Assembly (NCBI GenBank): GCA_049671305.1
Contig: JBATUR010000008.1
Coordinates: forward strand, 1-41,003
From: CADCTM01 sp049671305
GTDB lineage: Bacteria > Cyanobacteriota > Cyanobacteriia > Cyanobacteriales > Coleofasciculaceae
DNA length: 41,003 nt
Reading direction: 5' to 3'
Below are positions 25,710 through 34,993 of this stretch, one piece after another. The position numbers were made by a program, and so were the translations under genes. The first letter of the stretch is position 1; every line of letters starts with the position of its first letter. The notes beneath the pieces were generated by a model, which saw only the letters and a program-made list of their open reading frames with translations, was not told where the DNA came from and did no database searches.

Positions 25710-26396
25710 ATGTCAGCACAATTGTTACTGGTAGACGACGAACCCGGAGTCCGCATATCAGTCAAAGAATATTTGCAAGAAGTTGGTGGTTTTGAGGTAC
25801 AAGCTGCCAGCAATGTTAACGAAGCTTTGCAAATGTTGGAGAAGCAGACACCAGACTTGGTGATTTCTGACATCATGATGCCTCAGCTAGATGGCTATGA
25901 GTTCCTCAAAAAGCTCAGAGAAGACCCACGTTTTAAAAATTTGCCGGTGATTTTTTTGACAGCGCGAGGCATGACTACCGACCGGATCAAAGGTTATCAG
26001 GCAGGTGTTGATGCTTATCTTTCTAAGCCATTTGAACCAGATGAATTAGTGGCGATGGTTGAGAATTTGTTAGAGCGCCGCACAGCAAATAGCGAAACAA
26101 ATAGTAGTAGTGAACTTGAGCAAATTGCCCAACAAATTGCCGCAATTCGGGCAATGTTAGATCAACGTAATGGCATTACTCAAACTCCGCCACCAATTCG
26201 CATTGATTTTACTCCACGAGAGCAGAGTGTTTTGGATTTGGTTTCAGAAGGATTGATGAATAAAGAAATAGCGCGACGCCTAGAAACAAGTGTCCGTAAT
26301 GTTGAAAAGTATGTAAGTCGTTTGTTTAGTAAAACGGGCACAAATAGTCGTACTGAGTTGGTACGTTATGCCCTAGAACATGGTTTAACTAAATAA
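25710..26396 (+). CDS. NarL/FixJ-type response regulator
   Basis: A 228-residue two-component regulator. The receiver domain (1-120) has acidic D9/D10, phosphoacceptor D54 in VISDIMMP, T84 and K106 in LSKPF. A short linker is followed by a LuxR-type helix-turn-helix (about 168-225) with FTPREQSVLDLVSEGLMNKEIA. AAGGAAG lies 5 bases before ATG. No histidine kinase is adjacent, so the partner and target genes are unknown. It is 59 bases after the glycosyltransferase gene on the same strand. Confidence 0.93.
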   Translation: MSAQLLLVDDEPGVRISVKEYLQEVGGFEVQAASNVNEALQMLEKQTPDLVISDIMMPQLDGYEFLKKLREDPRFKNLPVIFLTARGMTTDRIKGYQAGVDAYLSKPFEPDELVAMVENLLERRTANSETNSSSELEQIAQQIAAIRAMLDQRNGITQTPPPIRIDFTPREQSVLDLVSEGLMNKEIARRLETSVRNVEKYVSRLFSKTGTNSRTELVRYALEHGLTK

Positions 26397-26482
26397 TTGT
26401 TTGGCTTTTTTGGAGAGGTTCCATCGCGTCAGGAATTGCCATAATTTAGATAGATATTTCACAATTTCATCGGTGTCAATCT

Positions 26483-26505
26483 TGATAAATTATCTCAATT
26501 TATCA
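26483..26505. repeat. Inverted repeat after the response regulator gene
   Basis: TGATAAATT and AATTTATCA form a 9-bp stem with loop ATCTC. No T-tract follows, so it is not a clear terminator. A 15-base direct repeat AAAGATGTATTTATG is nearby at 26557 and 26603. Confidence 0.55.
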
Positions 26506-26638
26506 GCTTATAAGTGCAAGTAACCTCCTGCCAGACATCAGTTAAAACCAGTACAAAAAGATGTATTTATGGTTTCAACAACTGATACTTTTGGCAAGAG
26601 GTAAAGATGTATTTATGAAATAATCAAGCTTTAGGCAA

Positions 26639-28195
26639 TTATTTCAGTTCAAAAGCACCAATGTCACAGACACCGCCTTGAGGTCTGGCAACACCTCGCT
26701 GATCAGTTGTCGGACAAGTTGCATTATTTCCAGTATTAATTGCTGGACTACCTGCTAAGAGTGCCATCGTTTGATTTGAGCCACCATTATTAGTTAAAGG
26801 ACTCAGTTTTGGATCGGCTATTACTATGCCAGCAGCACAATCTTGATCACTAGGATCGTTGGGATTTTTGGCAGGAAACTGGAGGTTATTGCCGCCATTA
26901 GTCATTTGGTCGAAGCAATTATTTTTGATGTTCCAATTGTTACCGCTATTGTTAGCAATGTTATTGGCAAGAATGACATTTGTGATTTTTGTCTCAGTTC
27001 CGCCAGAAATGCCGCCTCCTTGAAAACCTGCATAATTTCCAGCGATTGTACTGTTAGTAATATTGATTTTACCACCAGTCCTCATAATCGCACCACCTAC
27101 TCCATCTTTACCATCAGGACTAACAGCTCGATTGCCAAAAAACGTACTATTGACAATGTTTAAAGTTGCTCCATTTCCAGTCCAAAGTCCCGCTCCTTGA
27201 TTGCTAGCTATATTAGCAGAAAAGGTACTGTTTGTTACGGTCATCACGGTATTATTTGCACCGCCGGTAAAGCCTATAAGTCCCGACAAAGTACCACCAA
27301 CATTAAAGATAGCGCCACCAAATCCTTGATTGCCAGTACCGGTTACGCTGTTACCAGAGAAGGTGTTTTTATCGACAGTACTTGTAATGCGATTATAGAG
27401 TTGGCTAAAGATTGCACCACCTTGCAAAATTGCCGTGTTATTAGTGAAAGTATTACCACGAATAGTGATTTTTCCATCATCACCATTTGCGCCGTCGTGA
27501 TAAATTGCACCACCACCACCACCGGAACCTGTAACAACTGATTTGTTATCTGTAAATGTGCTGTTGGTAACGGTTAAGTTACTTAGCAAACTGTTAATTG
27601 CGCCACCATTTGCTGCCGTATTGCCCGTGAATGTACTCCTATTAACAATTACCGTACTTTCACTCTTGCTGAAAATTGCTCCGCCGCCGTCAAACGCGCC
27701 AACTTTGGTGGAAACATTGTTGTTGAACTTGCTGTTAATTACAGTCAATCTTCCTCGATAACCGCTATAAATAGCACCTCCTGAATCAGAAGTCAAGCCA
27801 TCAGCCATTGTCAGATTTTTGACAGTAAATAGAATATTGCCATCATTCGTTTTAAAGATGCGGTTTCTGCCACCTCCACTGAGAGTAATCAACGGTTTAC
27901 CATTAGTACTACCGTCAATCATGGTGTTAGCAGCAATTACTTTTTCACTCGTTAAAGTAATCGTCACAGGATTGGCTCCGCAATTGAAATAAACACTACC
28001 ACCACCTGATAGCGCTGTATTTAATGCGTTTTCTGTACAACTTCCCGGTGTGCCATTGCCAACGATTCCTGCTGCAAAAACTGGTTCAAAAGAGGCGAAG
28101 GCTAGCGTTATACCAATACCAATGGTAACAAAAGGTAGGGGAAAAATAAACGCGACTGGCTTCTTCAAACGTTGAAAATATTTAAGTGCTGGCAC
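26639..28195 (-). CDS. Secreted right-handed beta-helix protein with choice-of-anchor-Q-like C-terminus
   Basis: A 518-residue exported protein. A long signal peptide ends PVFA-A near residue 42. The body is a parallel beta-helix with repeated GGAI(Y/F) and (V/I)TNSTFxxN units typical of polymorphic outer-membrane-like passengers. The C-terminus, NGGSNQTMALLAGSPAI then DQRGVARPQGGVCDIGAFE, is the common end of such surface proteins. The start is GTG with AAGGAGT 7 bases upstream. Its role (adhesion, glycan binding or other) cannot be told. Confidence 0.85.
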   Translation of the reverse strand: MPALKYFQRLKKPVAFIFPLPFVTIGIGITLAFASFEPVFAAGIVGNGTPGSCTENALNTALSGGGSVYFNCGANPVTITLTSEKVIAANTMIDGSTNGKPLITLSGGGRNRIFKTNDGNILFTVKNLTMADGLTSDSGGAIYSGYRGRLTVINSKFNNNVSTKVGAFDGGGAIFSKSESTVIVNRSTFTGNTAANGGAINSLLSNLTVTNSTFTDNKSVVTGSGGGGGAIYHDGANGDDGKITIRGNTFTNNTAILQGGAIFSQLYNRITSTVDKNTFSGNSVTGTGNQGFGGAIFNVGGTLSGLIGFTGGANNTVMTVTNSTFSANIASNQGAGLWTGNGATLNIVNSTFFGNRAVSPDGKDGVGGAIMRTGGKINITNSTIAGNYAGFQGGGISGGTETKITNVILANNIANNSGNNWNIKNNCFDQMTNGGNNLQFPAKNPNDPSDQDCAAGIVIADPKLSPLTNNGGSNQTMALLAGSPAINTGNNATCPTTDQRGVARPQGGVCDIGAFELK

Positions 28196-28363
28196 TATAT
28201 ACTCCTTAGTGAAGGGCTAACACCCGTTAAAGGTGTCGCTCATGATCGAGTTGTTGAAATTCGATCAAGGATTAGGTTGTTCCAGCTACTTATTCTGAAT
28301 TGGTTATAGAAATCCGGAAGATAATTATTTACTAATTCAACTAAAAATTATCAGACGTCAATG

Positions 28364-29362
28364 TTATTTCCTTAACATATTTTGCATCAATTCGCCTATT
28401 GGTAGCGGACTTAACAAACTTATGCTAACCACAACAATTGCTAGGAAAATCAGCAATAAACAAATAAATATAATCGAATAACTTGTGCGTTTTGTAAATT
28501 TCCACGGCAGCTTGGGCACGCGACGTGCTTCTTTTTCAAACTCTGCCTTTGCCCAAATTTGATCGCGCCCCAATTGTCGCGCTTCATATAATAAAATAGC
28601 TGCAAGTTGGAGCAAATAAGGATGACGCTTACCCCACTGCATGGCAAGTTGTTGCTCTTCTACAGTTAAAGTTGTTTTTGTGCCAGAAATCTTACTTGCA
28701 GGTAAACAGACTACAGCTTGAGCTTCCCGTTGTGTGAGTTCACCCAGCATTATAACTTCCCATAATTTAAAGAAAGTTGAGCGGAGTTTGTGGCGACGCT
28801 GATAAAAATTAAGTCTGCGGTGAGATGCCACGATCAGCATTAAGACACCACTCTCCATAAGCGATCGCAAATTATCAAAAAATTCCTGATCAAACTGCTC
28901 AGGATGCTGAAATAAAGGACCAAACTCATCCAGACAAAGTACTGGCAGCACTCCCAGCTTTTTATAATGCCTCATCGCTGCACTAAATGCCAAACGGTCA
29001 AAAGGTTTAGCTCTTAACGGCTCCACCAAAGCCGCATTTTGCATTACCGTGTGATTATGCCACAATTCCCCTGCTACCGCCTGATATAAGCCCTCTTCGC
29101 GCTGACAACGTGAATCTTGAAGTGAAAGATAAATTACGACATAGCGCTTTGGCGCAGAGACTCGCTCTTCGTAAGTCTGGAAAAAATGATAAAGCAAAGA
29201 CGATTTGCCAACCCGACGCCTGCCAACAATATTAATGCTGATTGGCTGCACAGCAGTCATCCGCGCCGTCATAACTTGCAATTCTGCTTTTCTGCCGACA
29301 AAGAACCGAGGGTCGGTAATCTTCGTTCCGGCGGCAAATGGAGAGGGCGGCAGCGATGTCAT
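28364..29362 (-). CDS. AAA ATPase with C-terminal membrane helix
   Basis: A 332-residue P-loop ATPase of the ATPase_2/AAA-like type. Walker A is GRRRVGKSS (about 46-54) after SINIV, and Walker B is VLPVLCLDEFGPLF. Near the C-terminus a single hydrophobic segment (SIIFICLLLIFLAIVVVSIS) anchors it to the membrane, with a short tail. Related proteins are frequent, mostly uncharacterised, in cyanobacteria and are often fused to sensor or effector domains; here none is fused. Divergent from the gene at 29660, with a perfect palindrome between. Confidence 0.82.
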   Translation of the reverse strand: MTSLPPSPFAAGTKITDPRFFVGRKAELQVMTARMTAVQPISINIVGRRRVGKSSLLYHFFQTYEERVSAPKRYVVIYLSLQDSRCQREEGLYQAVAGELWHNHTVMQNAALVEPLRAKPFDRLAFSAAMRHYKKLGVLPVLCLDEFGPLFQHPEQFDQEFFDNLRSLMESGVLMLIVASHRRLNFYQRRHKLRSTFFKLWEVIMLGELTQREAQAVVCLPASKISGTKTTLTVEEQQLAMQWGKRHPYLLQLAAILLYEARQLGRDQIWAKAEFEKEARRVPKLPWKFTKRTSYSIIFICLLLIFLAIVVVSISLLSPLPIGELMQNMLRK

Positions 29363-29501
29363 GGGTCACATTGATCATGGACTCTTGTAGCAGTCCGATA
29401 TTAGCGTCATTAGTGCTAAGTCTTTGATATTTATCTGATTGTTGTGCTTTCAGGTTGCCTGAATAAGCAAAATTTTTCTACCTCCAAAAAAATTCCTGAT
29501 A

Positions 29502-29517
29502 AAGTATCCGGATACTT
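29502..29517. promoter_or_regulatory. Perfect 16-bp palindrome in a divergent promoter region
   Basis: AAGTATCCGGATACTT is fully self-complementary. It lies between the divergent ATPase gene (starts 29362) and the hypothetical gene (starts 29660), where an operator is plausible. The rest of the 297-base region (29363-29659) shows no other strong feature except TTCAGG-TTG-CCTGAA at 29449. Confidence 0.45.
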
Positions 29518-29659
29518 CCGAGTCATCTCTGAAAGACGAAAATAGTTGGAAATACCGACTTTGGGACACAGCTAGCGTTTGTCAATAGTATTACAAAAAA
29601 AAAGTGCTAGCTTCACAAGTTGTTCACACTCATTCTCTAGATTAGGAACTGGTATCAAA

Positions 29660-29977
29660 ATGTTAGACGCAACAAGCAATATGTCTGAATATCAATGGAA
29701 GCTGACTATCGTAGAGCGTAACTTATTACCCGCTAACTGGATTAAGCTGATACCAGAAGCCCAAGCGCAAATGTTATGGGAAGCTGATGTCTTGCTGGAA
29801 GATTTACCACTTTCTTACAAACAGCAACTGCTAACTGCCTTAGAAACTATTCAAGCTTATGTAGAATTAGACTTGCAGCAAAAAATTCAGCAGATTTGCG
29901 GCAAATCTGCAAGCACTGAGCTCCATAAAGTACTTGAATTGAGCCGGAAAAATACTACCTTGCCAACTGCTGTTTGA
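29660..29977 (+). CDS. Hypothetical cyanobacterial protein
   Basis: A 105-residue soluble, helical protein starting MLDATSNMSEYQWKL. It has VERNLLPANWIKLIPEAQAQM and LLTALETIQAYVELDLQQKIQQ segments and no catalytic motif or membrane helix. The frame is open from TTG 29579, but the upstream part is low-complexity and ATG 29660 is preferred. I do not recognise a named family. It is separated by a GC-rich hairpin from convergent cynS. Confidence 0.6.
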   Translation: MLDATSNMSEYQWKLTIVERNLLPANWIKLIPEAQAQMLWEADVLLEDLPLSYKQQLLTALETIQAYVELDLQQKIQQICGKSASTELHKVLELSRKNTTLPTAV

Positions 29978-30033
29978 AAAAGCACATTTATCTGCCGATT
30001 CTGAGTCGCCAAACCCTAATCATTAATATTGTG

Positions 30034-30057
30034 AACCCCCCTTGTATAAGGGGGGTT
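30034..30057. terminator. GC-rich hairpin between convergent genes
   Basis: AACCCCCCTT and AAGGGGGGTT form a perfect 10-bp stem with a GTAT loop. The tails are not T-rich, so it may act as a bidirectional pause or protective structure. C6/G6 hairpins of this kind are common repeats in cyanobacteria. Confidence 0.55.
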
Positions 30058-30117
30058 GAAAGGATTTTAAGGTTGGCTACATTAATAAAATTAGCTGCCT
30101 AAATAAGCCGAAAATTA

Positions 30118-30561
30118 TCACCATTTTTTATAAGGAAGAAACTTTCCTGACATAATCACCTTAACGCGATCGCCTTTTGGGTCTTCTTCTTTCTCAATAT
30201 CTAAGGTAAAATCAATCGCGCTCATAATGCCGTCGCCAAATTTTTCATGAATTACTGCTTTCATGGGCATTCCATATACTTGCATAATCTCATAAAATCG
30301 ATAAATTAGCGGGTCAGTTGGAATTACAGGATCTAAACATCCTTTAACTGGAAAATCGGTTAACTCTACAGCAATTTCTGCTTCTAGCCCCAATGCCTGA
30401 ATCAATTTCGTCGCTTCATCTTCAGAGGCACTAGCTTGACGATAAAATACGGCAGAAATCCAGACTTCATCTCTATCTAAAATCTTTTCTAAATCAGCAA
30501 AAGTTAAATTTTTAGCTTTTTTTGCAGCAAAAAGCTTCTCAGTAATTTCTAAAATTGCCAT
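30118..30561 (-). CDS. cynS: Cyanate hydratase (cyanase)
   Basis: Converts cyanate and bicarbonate to carbon dioxide and carbamate, which gives ammonia. The 147-residue protein has the catalytic R88, E91 and S114 with the family string YRFYEIMQVYG and HEKFGDGIMSAIDF, in the same relative spacing as E. coli CynS. An N-terminal helical DNA-binding-like domain is normal. No cynABD transporter genes are adjacent. GTA-N6-TAC upstream (30640-30651) is close to an NtcA box but has the wrong spacing. Confidence 0.97.
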   Translation of the reverse strand: MAILEITEKLFAAKKAKNLTFADLEKILDRDEVWISAVFYRQASASEDEATKLIQALGLEAEIAVELTDFPVKGCLDPVIPTDPLIYRFYEIMQVYGMPMKAVIHEKFGDGIMSAIDFTLDIEKEEDPKGDRVKVIMSGKFLPYKKW

Positions 30562-30716
30562 TAATAACTCCTATCTTTTCCTGTCATCCACAAGAAAGCT
30601 GTGTAACTTTATTCAAACAGTTATTTAGCCAGAAAAACTGTAGCAAAGTACACATCTTTACTCAGTTAATCTGCTATAAAATTACTCAAAAGATAGGATT
30701 ACCAAGATGGCTTAAT

Positions 30717-30950
30717 TTAGTCGTTATCCCATTCTTCGCGACCAATTAAATCACTAATGCGATCGCGTAATAAAAAACTGCCTTGTTCTAATTCCATTTC
30801 CATATAATGCCATTCTCGTGCTGGAATATACTGGCAAAGGTTATATATCCTTTGGTTACGGCTAACAATTCCTGTTTGCACTAAATGACGCACTTCCTCT
30901 CGAATCACATCTAAAGAGTAGCGAAAAGAATCTACTGTATGTAAGAGCAT
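30717..30950 (-). CDS. DUF4327 family protein
   Basis: A 77-residue protein of a small family known only from cyanobacteria, with the family pattern HTVDSFRYSLDVIREEVRHL, NQRIYNLCQYIPAREW and a C-terminal FLLRDRISDLIGREEWDND. The frame is open further upstream to 31052, but ATG 30950 matches the usual start. Function unknown. Confidence 0.85.
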   Translation of the reverse strand: MLLHTVDSFRYSLDVIREEVRHLVQTGIVSRNQRIYNLCQYIPAREWHYMEMELEQGSFLLRDRISDLIGREEWDND

Positions 30951-31072
30951 AGCTTTCAGCCAAAATTCTAGAGAACACCGAAGAGTAGAAAGTCGAGCTG
31001 TTAAGGACTTAAATTTAGAATAAACTAGATTTAAGAGTATTTTATTACTCAACCCTATTATTTAATAATTGC

Positions 31073-31366
31073 CTATCGCTTGGCATTAATTGCCGTTTTG
31101 GGGCTACTTTCATTGCCCCAAACCATTGCTGGATGACCGATCCATTGTTGACTTTTTGCCCAGAGGTAAGCATTGGGATGATTTTCTTGTAACCACTGCA
31201 CAACACATTGATTATCCTGTTCAGTAAACTGACCTCGTACTTGTGGAATACAATCACAATTGCTGATCAAGGCAATTTGATGAAGTGCTTCGCTTTCTTT
31301 AGATGAATCAAGGGCTTGACACCATTGTTTGACTAGTTTGTAAATTTGTTCGGTGGTATTCACCAT
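31073..31366 (-). CDS. Hypothetical protein
   Basis: A 97-residue soluble protein starting MVNTTEQIYKLVKQWCQALD. It has cysteines in ISNCDCIPQVRG and a Trp-rich end (YLWAKSQQWIGHPAMVWGNE). No motif identifies a function. It lies upstream of the DUF4327 gene on the same strand with about 120 bases between, so they may be co-transcribed. The start ATG at 31366 is well placed. Confidence 0.62.
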   Translation of the reverse strand: MVNTTEQIYKLVKQWCQALDSSKESEALHQIALISNCDCIPQVRGQFTEQDNQCVVQWLQENHPNAYLWAKSQQWIGHPAMVWGNESSPKTAINAKR

Positions 31367-31725
31367 AGGTTTCCAAGAATACAGAGTTGAATTATTTGTT
31401 AGCGCTAATCTTGCAGATATCTAAATATTTAGTTTGTTGTTAATGGTGAGTAGTTTTATCTTATTCACACAAACAACTAAATTATTTAAAGTCAGTTTAA
31501 CACTCAACAACATTGCATAGTACTTAGTGACACAAAAGTCCCAAACACTATCCAACCGTCAAATAGCAATATACCAAGGGAGGATATCAAGGTCAATAAA
31601 ACTCTCCGCTTGGCTAGTTACCTGGATGTAGCAGGAAAGTACAAGTGAGATAATAATCTGCTCAATACAGTTAGTAGAGGTATGTAGAGACGCCCTATTA
31701 GCGCCCCTACTAGCATCAACACTTT
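31367..31725. other. Intergenic region downstream of ndhH
   Basis: A 359-base region. It contains the hairpin repeat at 31684-31710 near the ndhH stop and AT-rich sequence otherwise, with no convincing ORF. Confidence 0.5.
31684..31710 (-). repeat. GTAGAGACG-type hairpin repeat acting as possible ndhH terminator
   Basis: GTAGAGACG (31684-31692) and CGCCCCTAC (31702-31710) pair over 9 positions with two G-U pairs in the minus-strand RNA. The GTAGAGACG...CGTCTCTAC plan is a repeat frequently dispersed in filamentous cyanobacteria. It begins 16 bases past the ndhH stop. Confidence 0.6.
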
Positions 31726-32910
31726 TTAGCGATCAACCGAACCCATAATGATGTCAACACTACCAAGAATTGGCATAATATCAGCAAGCTTTACGCCCCG
31801 CAGAATATGAGGCAAAATCTGCAAGTTGTTGAAATCTGCTGCCCGAATTTTCCAACGCCAAGGGAAGACATTATCATCGCCAACAATGAAAATACCCAAT
31901 TCTCCCTTACCACTTTCACAACGAACATAATGTTCGCCCTTGGGTATCTTGAAGGTGGGTGCCATTTTCTTACCAACATATTGGTAATCAAAATCATTCC
32001 ACTGAGACTTCTTGCCTTCTGCCATGCGAAGTGCTTCCAGGTTTTCATAAGGACCACCGGGAAGACCTTTTAAAGCCTGGCGGAGAATCTTCACCGACTC
32101 GCGCATCTCACGAATTCTGACCAGGTAACGGGCTAAACAATCACCAGAAGTTTCCCAGATCACATCCCAGTCAAAATCGTCGTAGCACTCGTAGTGGTCA
32201 ACTTTCCGTAAATCCCAGCTAACGCCAGAACCACGCAGCATGGGACCGGATAGCCCCCAATTAATCGCTTCTTCGCGGCTAATGGTACCAACACCTTCTA
32301 CCCGTCGCCGGAAGATCGGATTATCGGTAATTAAGCGCTCATATTCATCAACTTTTGGCTCAAAATAATCACAAAAGTCTTCACACTTATCTACCCAACC
32401 ATAAGTTAAATCGGCAGCAACTCCCCCGATACGGAAATAGTTGTTATTAACCATCCGCTGTCCGGTTGCCGCTTCCCATAAGTCATAAATTAACTCACGT
32501 TCCCGGAAGATGTAGAAAAACGGTGTTTGTGCGCCGACATCTGCCATGAATGGTCCTAACCATAGTAAATGGTTAGCGATGCGGTTTAATTCCAGCATAA
32601 TCACGCGGATATAGCTGGCGCGTTTGGGGACTGGGATATCGGCTAGCTTTTCTGGTGCGTTGACAGTAATTGCTTCATTAAACATCCCTTCTGCATAGTC
32701 CCATCTACTGACGTATGGAACAAACATGATGTTGGTGCGGTTTTCGGCAATTTTTTCCATGCCCCGGTGTAGATAGCCAATTACCGGTTCACAGTCTACG
32801 ACATCTTCGCCATCTAGGGTGACAATGAGTCGTAACACCCCGTGCATTGAGGGATGATGGGGACCCATGTTGAGAATCATGGGTTCTGTTCTTGTTTCAA
32901 TTTTTGCCAT
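31726..32910 (-). CDS. ndhH: NAD(P)H-quinone oxidoreductase subunit H
   Basis: A 394-residue subunit of the NDH-1 hydrophilic arm (49-kDa/NuoD type) used in respiration and cyclic electron flow at the thylakoid. It starts with ILNMGPHHPSMHGVLRL, has DCEPVIGYLHRGMEKIAE, GPMLRGSGVSWDLR and a C-terminal KLADIMPILGSVDIIMGSVDR. Full length. It is a stand-alone gene, as is common in cyanobacteria. Confidence 0.97.
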   Translation of the reverse strand: MAKIETRTEPMILNMGPHHPSMHGVLRLIVTLDGEDVVDCEPVIGYLHRGMEKIAENRTNIMFVPYVSRWDYAEGMFNEAITVNAPEKLADIPVPKRASYIRVIMLELNRIANHLLWLGPFMADVGAQTPFFYIFRERELIYDLWEAATGQRMVNNNYFRIGGVAADLTYGWVDKCEDFCDYFEPKVDEYERLITDNPIFRRRVEGVGTISREEAINWGLSGPMLRGSGVSWDLRKVDHYECYDDFDWDVIWETSGDCLARYLVRIREMRESVKILRQALKGLPGGPYENLEALRMAEGKKSQWNDFDYQYVGKKMAPTFKIPKGEHYVRCESGKGELGIFIVGDDNVFPWRWKIRAADFNNLQILPHILRGVKLADIMPILGSVDIIMGSVDR

Positions 32911-33121
32911 AAAGCAGCACTTTCACCTTTGAGATTTGTACAGGGATAACCAGAACAGTCGGATCAGTAATAATTTGTGGTCAGTCTTCTGTTGCTATTT
33001 AACAATGGAAAATAGACGATAGACAACGCACGAGATTTTTTATCGTTACTATTTGATTGCTTGATGATGGCATCAGCTAGGCGTGCACAATGTTGATTTT
33101 TATTGCACCTTTTTTAATTAT

Positions 33122-34009
33122 ATGGAGACTGAGGCACAAGGGACACAAGCGGCGGCATTTTTACATATTCCGGTGTTGAGTAAGGAGTTGATTGAAGGTT
33201 TGAACATCTTTCCGGGTGGGCATTACCTAGATGCAACGGTTGGCGGCGGTGGACATAGTGGCTTAATTTTGGCGGCGGCGGCGGATGTGAAGGTGACAGC
33301 GATTGATCGAGATGGAGTGGCACTTGAGGCTGCTGCTGCGACTTTAGCAGGTTATGAGGAGCAGATTAATTTTGAAAGAGGAAATTTTGCCGACTATCAA
33401 CCGGGTAGTGTTTTATTTGATGGAATTATTGCAGATTTGGGAGTTAGTTCGGCTCAACTGGATATTGCGGCACGAGGTTTTAGTTTTCGTAATGCAGGTG
33501 ATTTAGATATGCGGATGGATCAGCGTCAGTCTCTTACTGCCGCTGATGTGATTAATCGCTGGGAGGAAAAGCAATTAGCGGATGCGTTTTATAAGTATGG
33601 AGAGGAACGTCTTTCGCGGCAAATTGCCAGACGAATTGTGGAAAGACGCCCATTTCAGACGACGAAGGAGTTAGCAGAAGCGATCGCACATAGTGTACCT
33701 CGCAAGTACCGCTACGGCAGAATTCACCCGGCGACTCGTGTTTTTCAAGCATTAAGAATTGTCGTCAATCAAGAGTTAGCTTCTTTGGAAACTTTCTTGG
33801 ATAAAGCACCAAATTGGTTAAAGCCTGGTGGACGAATTGGTATTATTAGTTTTCATAGTTTGGAAGACCGTATTGTTAAGCATACTCTCCGAAATTCCGA
33901 GCTGTTGAAAGTGTTAACTAAAAAGCCAATTATTGCCCAAGAAACTGAATTGAATGAAAATCCGCGATCGCGTTCTGCTAAGTTGAGATTTGCCGAGCGT
34001 ATTTGTTGA
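33122..34009 (+). CDS. rsmH: 16S rRNA (cytosine1402-N4)-methyltransferase RsmH
   Basis: Methylates N4 of C1402 in 16S rRNA. The 295-residue protein has HIPVLSKELIEGL, the SAM-binding YLDATVGGGGHSG (35-47), DLGVSSAQLD and the C-terminal LKPGGRIGIISFHSLEDRIVK. The frame is open from GTG 33083, but ATG 33122 is nearer the conserved HIPVL start and is preferred. Confidence 0.95.
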   Translation: METEAQGTQAAAFLHIPVLSKELIEGLNIFPGGHYLDATVGGGGHSGLILAAAADVKVTAIDRDGVALEAAAATLAGYEEQINFERGNFADYQPGSVLFDGIIADLGVSSAQLDIAARGFSFRNAGDLDMRMDQRQSLTAADVINRWEEKQLADAFYKYGEERLSRQIARRIVERRPFQTTKELAEAIAHSVPRKYRYGRIHPATRVFQALRIVVNQELASLETFLDKAPNWLKPGGRIGIISFHSLEDRIVKHTLRNSELLKVLTKKPIIAQETELNENPRSRSAKLRFAERIC

Positions 34010-34064
34010 CAAGCATTTAGCACAGGTAGCATAGACACCAATATTCAAGATAAAATAAATCAAT

Positions 34065-34097
34065 ATTACCCTATGTTAAAAAAATAATAAGGGTAAT
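34065..34097. promoter_or_regulatory. Inverted repeat upstream of the three-gene cassette
   Basis: ATTACCCT (34065-34072) and AGGGTAAT (34090-34097) are separated by 17 AT-rich bases, 30 bases before the first cassette gene. It could be an operator or a weak terminator after rsmH; no way to decide from sequence. Confidence 0.35.
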
Positions 34098-34126
34098 TAC
34101 ATTTAGCTTGTGAAGAAGAATTAATT

Positions 34127-34435
34127 ATGACTGAAAACCAGGCAGAGCAACCAACACTTTATTTTGAGTTTACAAATTCAGAAGGTTTCGTACCAATTTT
34201 TGCTAATTTGGTAACTGCCAGTGAGTTAGCGGGTGAAATTATCATCAACTTTGGTTTTGCAGACCCCATTGTTATTGAAAAACAAATTGATCAGCAAGCT
34301 GATGACGAGCAGTATAAAGAAATCAAAGTACCGACCAATTTTGTCGCAAGGTTAGCTATTAATCCATTGGTAGCGAATGACTTACTTGAGCGACTTAAAG
34401 AAATTTTGACAGCAACAGAGGAAGAAAATGTCTAA
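34127..34435 (+). CDS. Hypothetical protein, first gene of a three-gene cassette
   Basis: A 102-residue soluble acidic protein. It reads beta-rich first (YFEFTNSEGFVPIFAN, IIINFGFADPIVIEK) and ends with a helix (LAINPLVANDLLERLKEIL). The plan loosely resembles DUF3467-type proteins, but I cannot claim that. It overlaps the next gene by 8 bases, suggesting translational coupling. The region is AT-richer than its neighbours. Confidence 0.68.
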   Translation: MTENQAEQPTLYFEFTNSEGFVPIFANLVTASELAGEIIINFGFADPIVIEKQIDQQADDEQYKEIKVPTNFVARLAINPLVANDLLERLKEILTATEEENV

Positions 34436-34991
34436 AGTAAGTAGTATTAAAGCTTCCCCAGAATTAAGTATTATAGACAGGAATCGGCGGCATAAAAGGG
34501 GGGTTTCATCAGGCAAATACCTTAGAAAGCCGACTTTACATACAGTTGTTTTATTGGAAGCTAATCAGAAGTATAGGCTAAACCAATACATTATTCCTCG
34601 TTCAAAGATTTCATTAACTTCAATCTTTGAACGCCTGAAGGAACTTGCTCAATTAGAAGCCGACTGGGACTCTTATGGTGCCAAAGCAATCTCTTCTGTT
34701 GCTTTGGTTAGATCATTTGAGGTAATTGAATCTGTAAAAGAGCGATTCAAGATAAAAGTAAAAGAACCACTTCCGCAATTTATAGCACCCCTTGCTGATG
34801 GTGGATTACAACTGGAATGGAGCGGACAACAAGGGGATATTGAGATAGAAATTTATCCAGATGGAGATTTAGGTTATGTATTTATAGAAGGACATGGAAC
34901 AACTCGAAAGTTCCAGGAGAAACATCAAGTTTCTTTAGACGAGGTAATGAACTTGCTATCTCAATTCTTTACCCCTGAATTAAAGGAGTAG
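34428..34991 (+). CDS. Hypothetical protein with WDSYGA motif, second gene of the cassette
   Basis: A 187-residue protein with a basic N-terminus (about 1-60) and a conserved-looking C-terminal part: LAQLEADWDSYGAKAIS (about 82-98), PQFIAPLADGGLQLEW and IEIEIYPDGDLGYVFIEG. Proteins with a W-D-x-Y-G-A start and a DGGxQLEW/EIEIxPDG core recur as unannotated neighbours in many bacterial accessory regions. Function is unknown. It overlaps the first cassette gene and ends 2 bases before the third. Confidence 0.7.
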   Translation: MSKVSSIKASPELSIIDRNRRHKRGVSSGKYLRKPTLHTVVLLEANQKYRLNQYIIPRSKISLTSIFERLKELAQLEADWDSYGAKAISSVALVRSFEVIESVKERFKIKVKEPLPQFIAPLADGGLQLEWSGQQGDIEIEIYPDGDLGYVFIEGHGTTRKFQEKHQVSLDEVMNLLSQFFTPELKE

Positions 34992-34993
34992 GG

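Noticed and set aside
27197..27541. Plus-strand ORF of 114 residues opposite the beta-helix gene
   Set aside because: It is the antisense of the repetitive beta-helix coding sequence and has no plausible protein features.
30640..30651. GTAGCAAAGTAC upstream of cynS as an NtcA box
   Set aside because: The half-sites are right but the spacer is 6 bases rather than 8, so it does not fit the NtcA consensus.
31045..31257. 70-residue minus-strand ORF overlapping the 97-residue hypothetical gene
   Set aside because: It is out of frame with the better candidate at 31073-31366, whose start and composition look more like a real gene.
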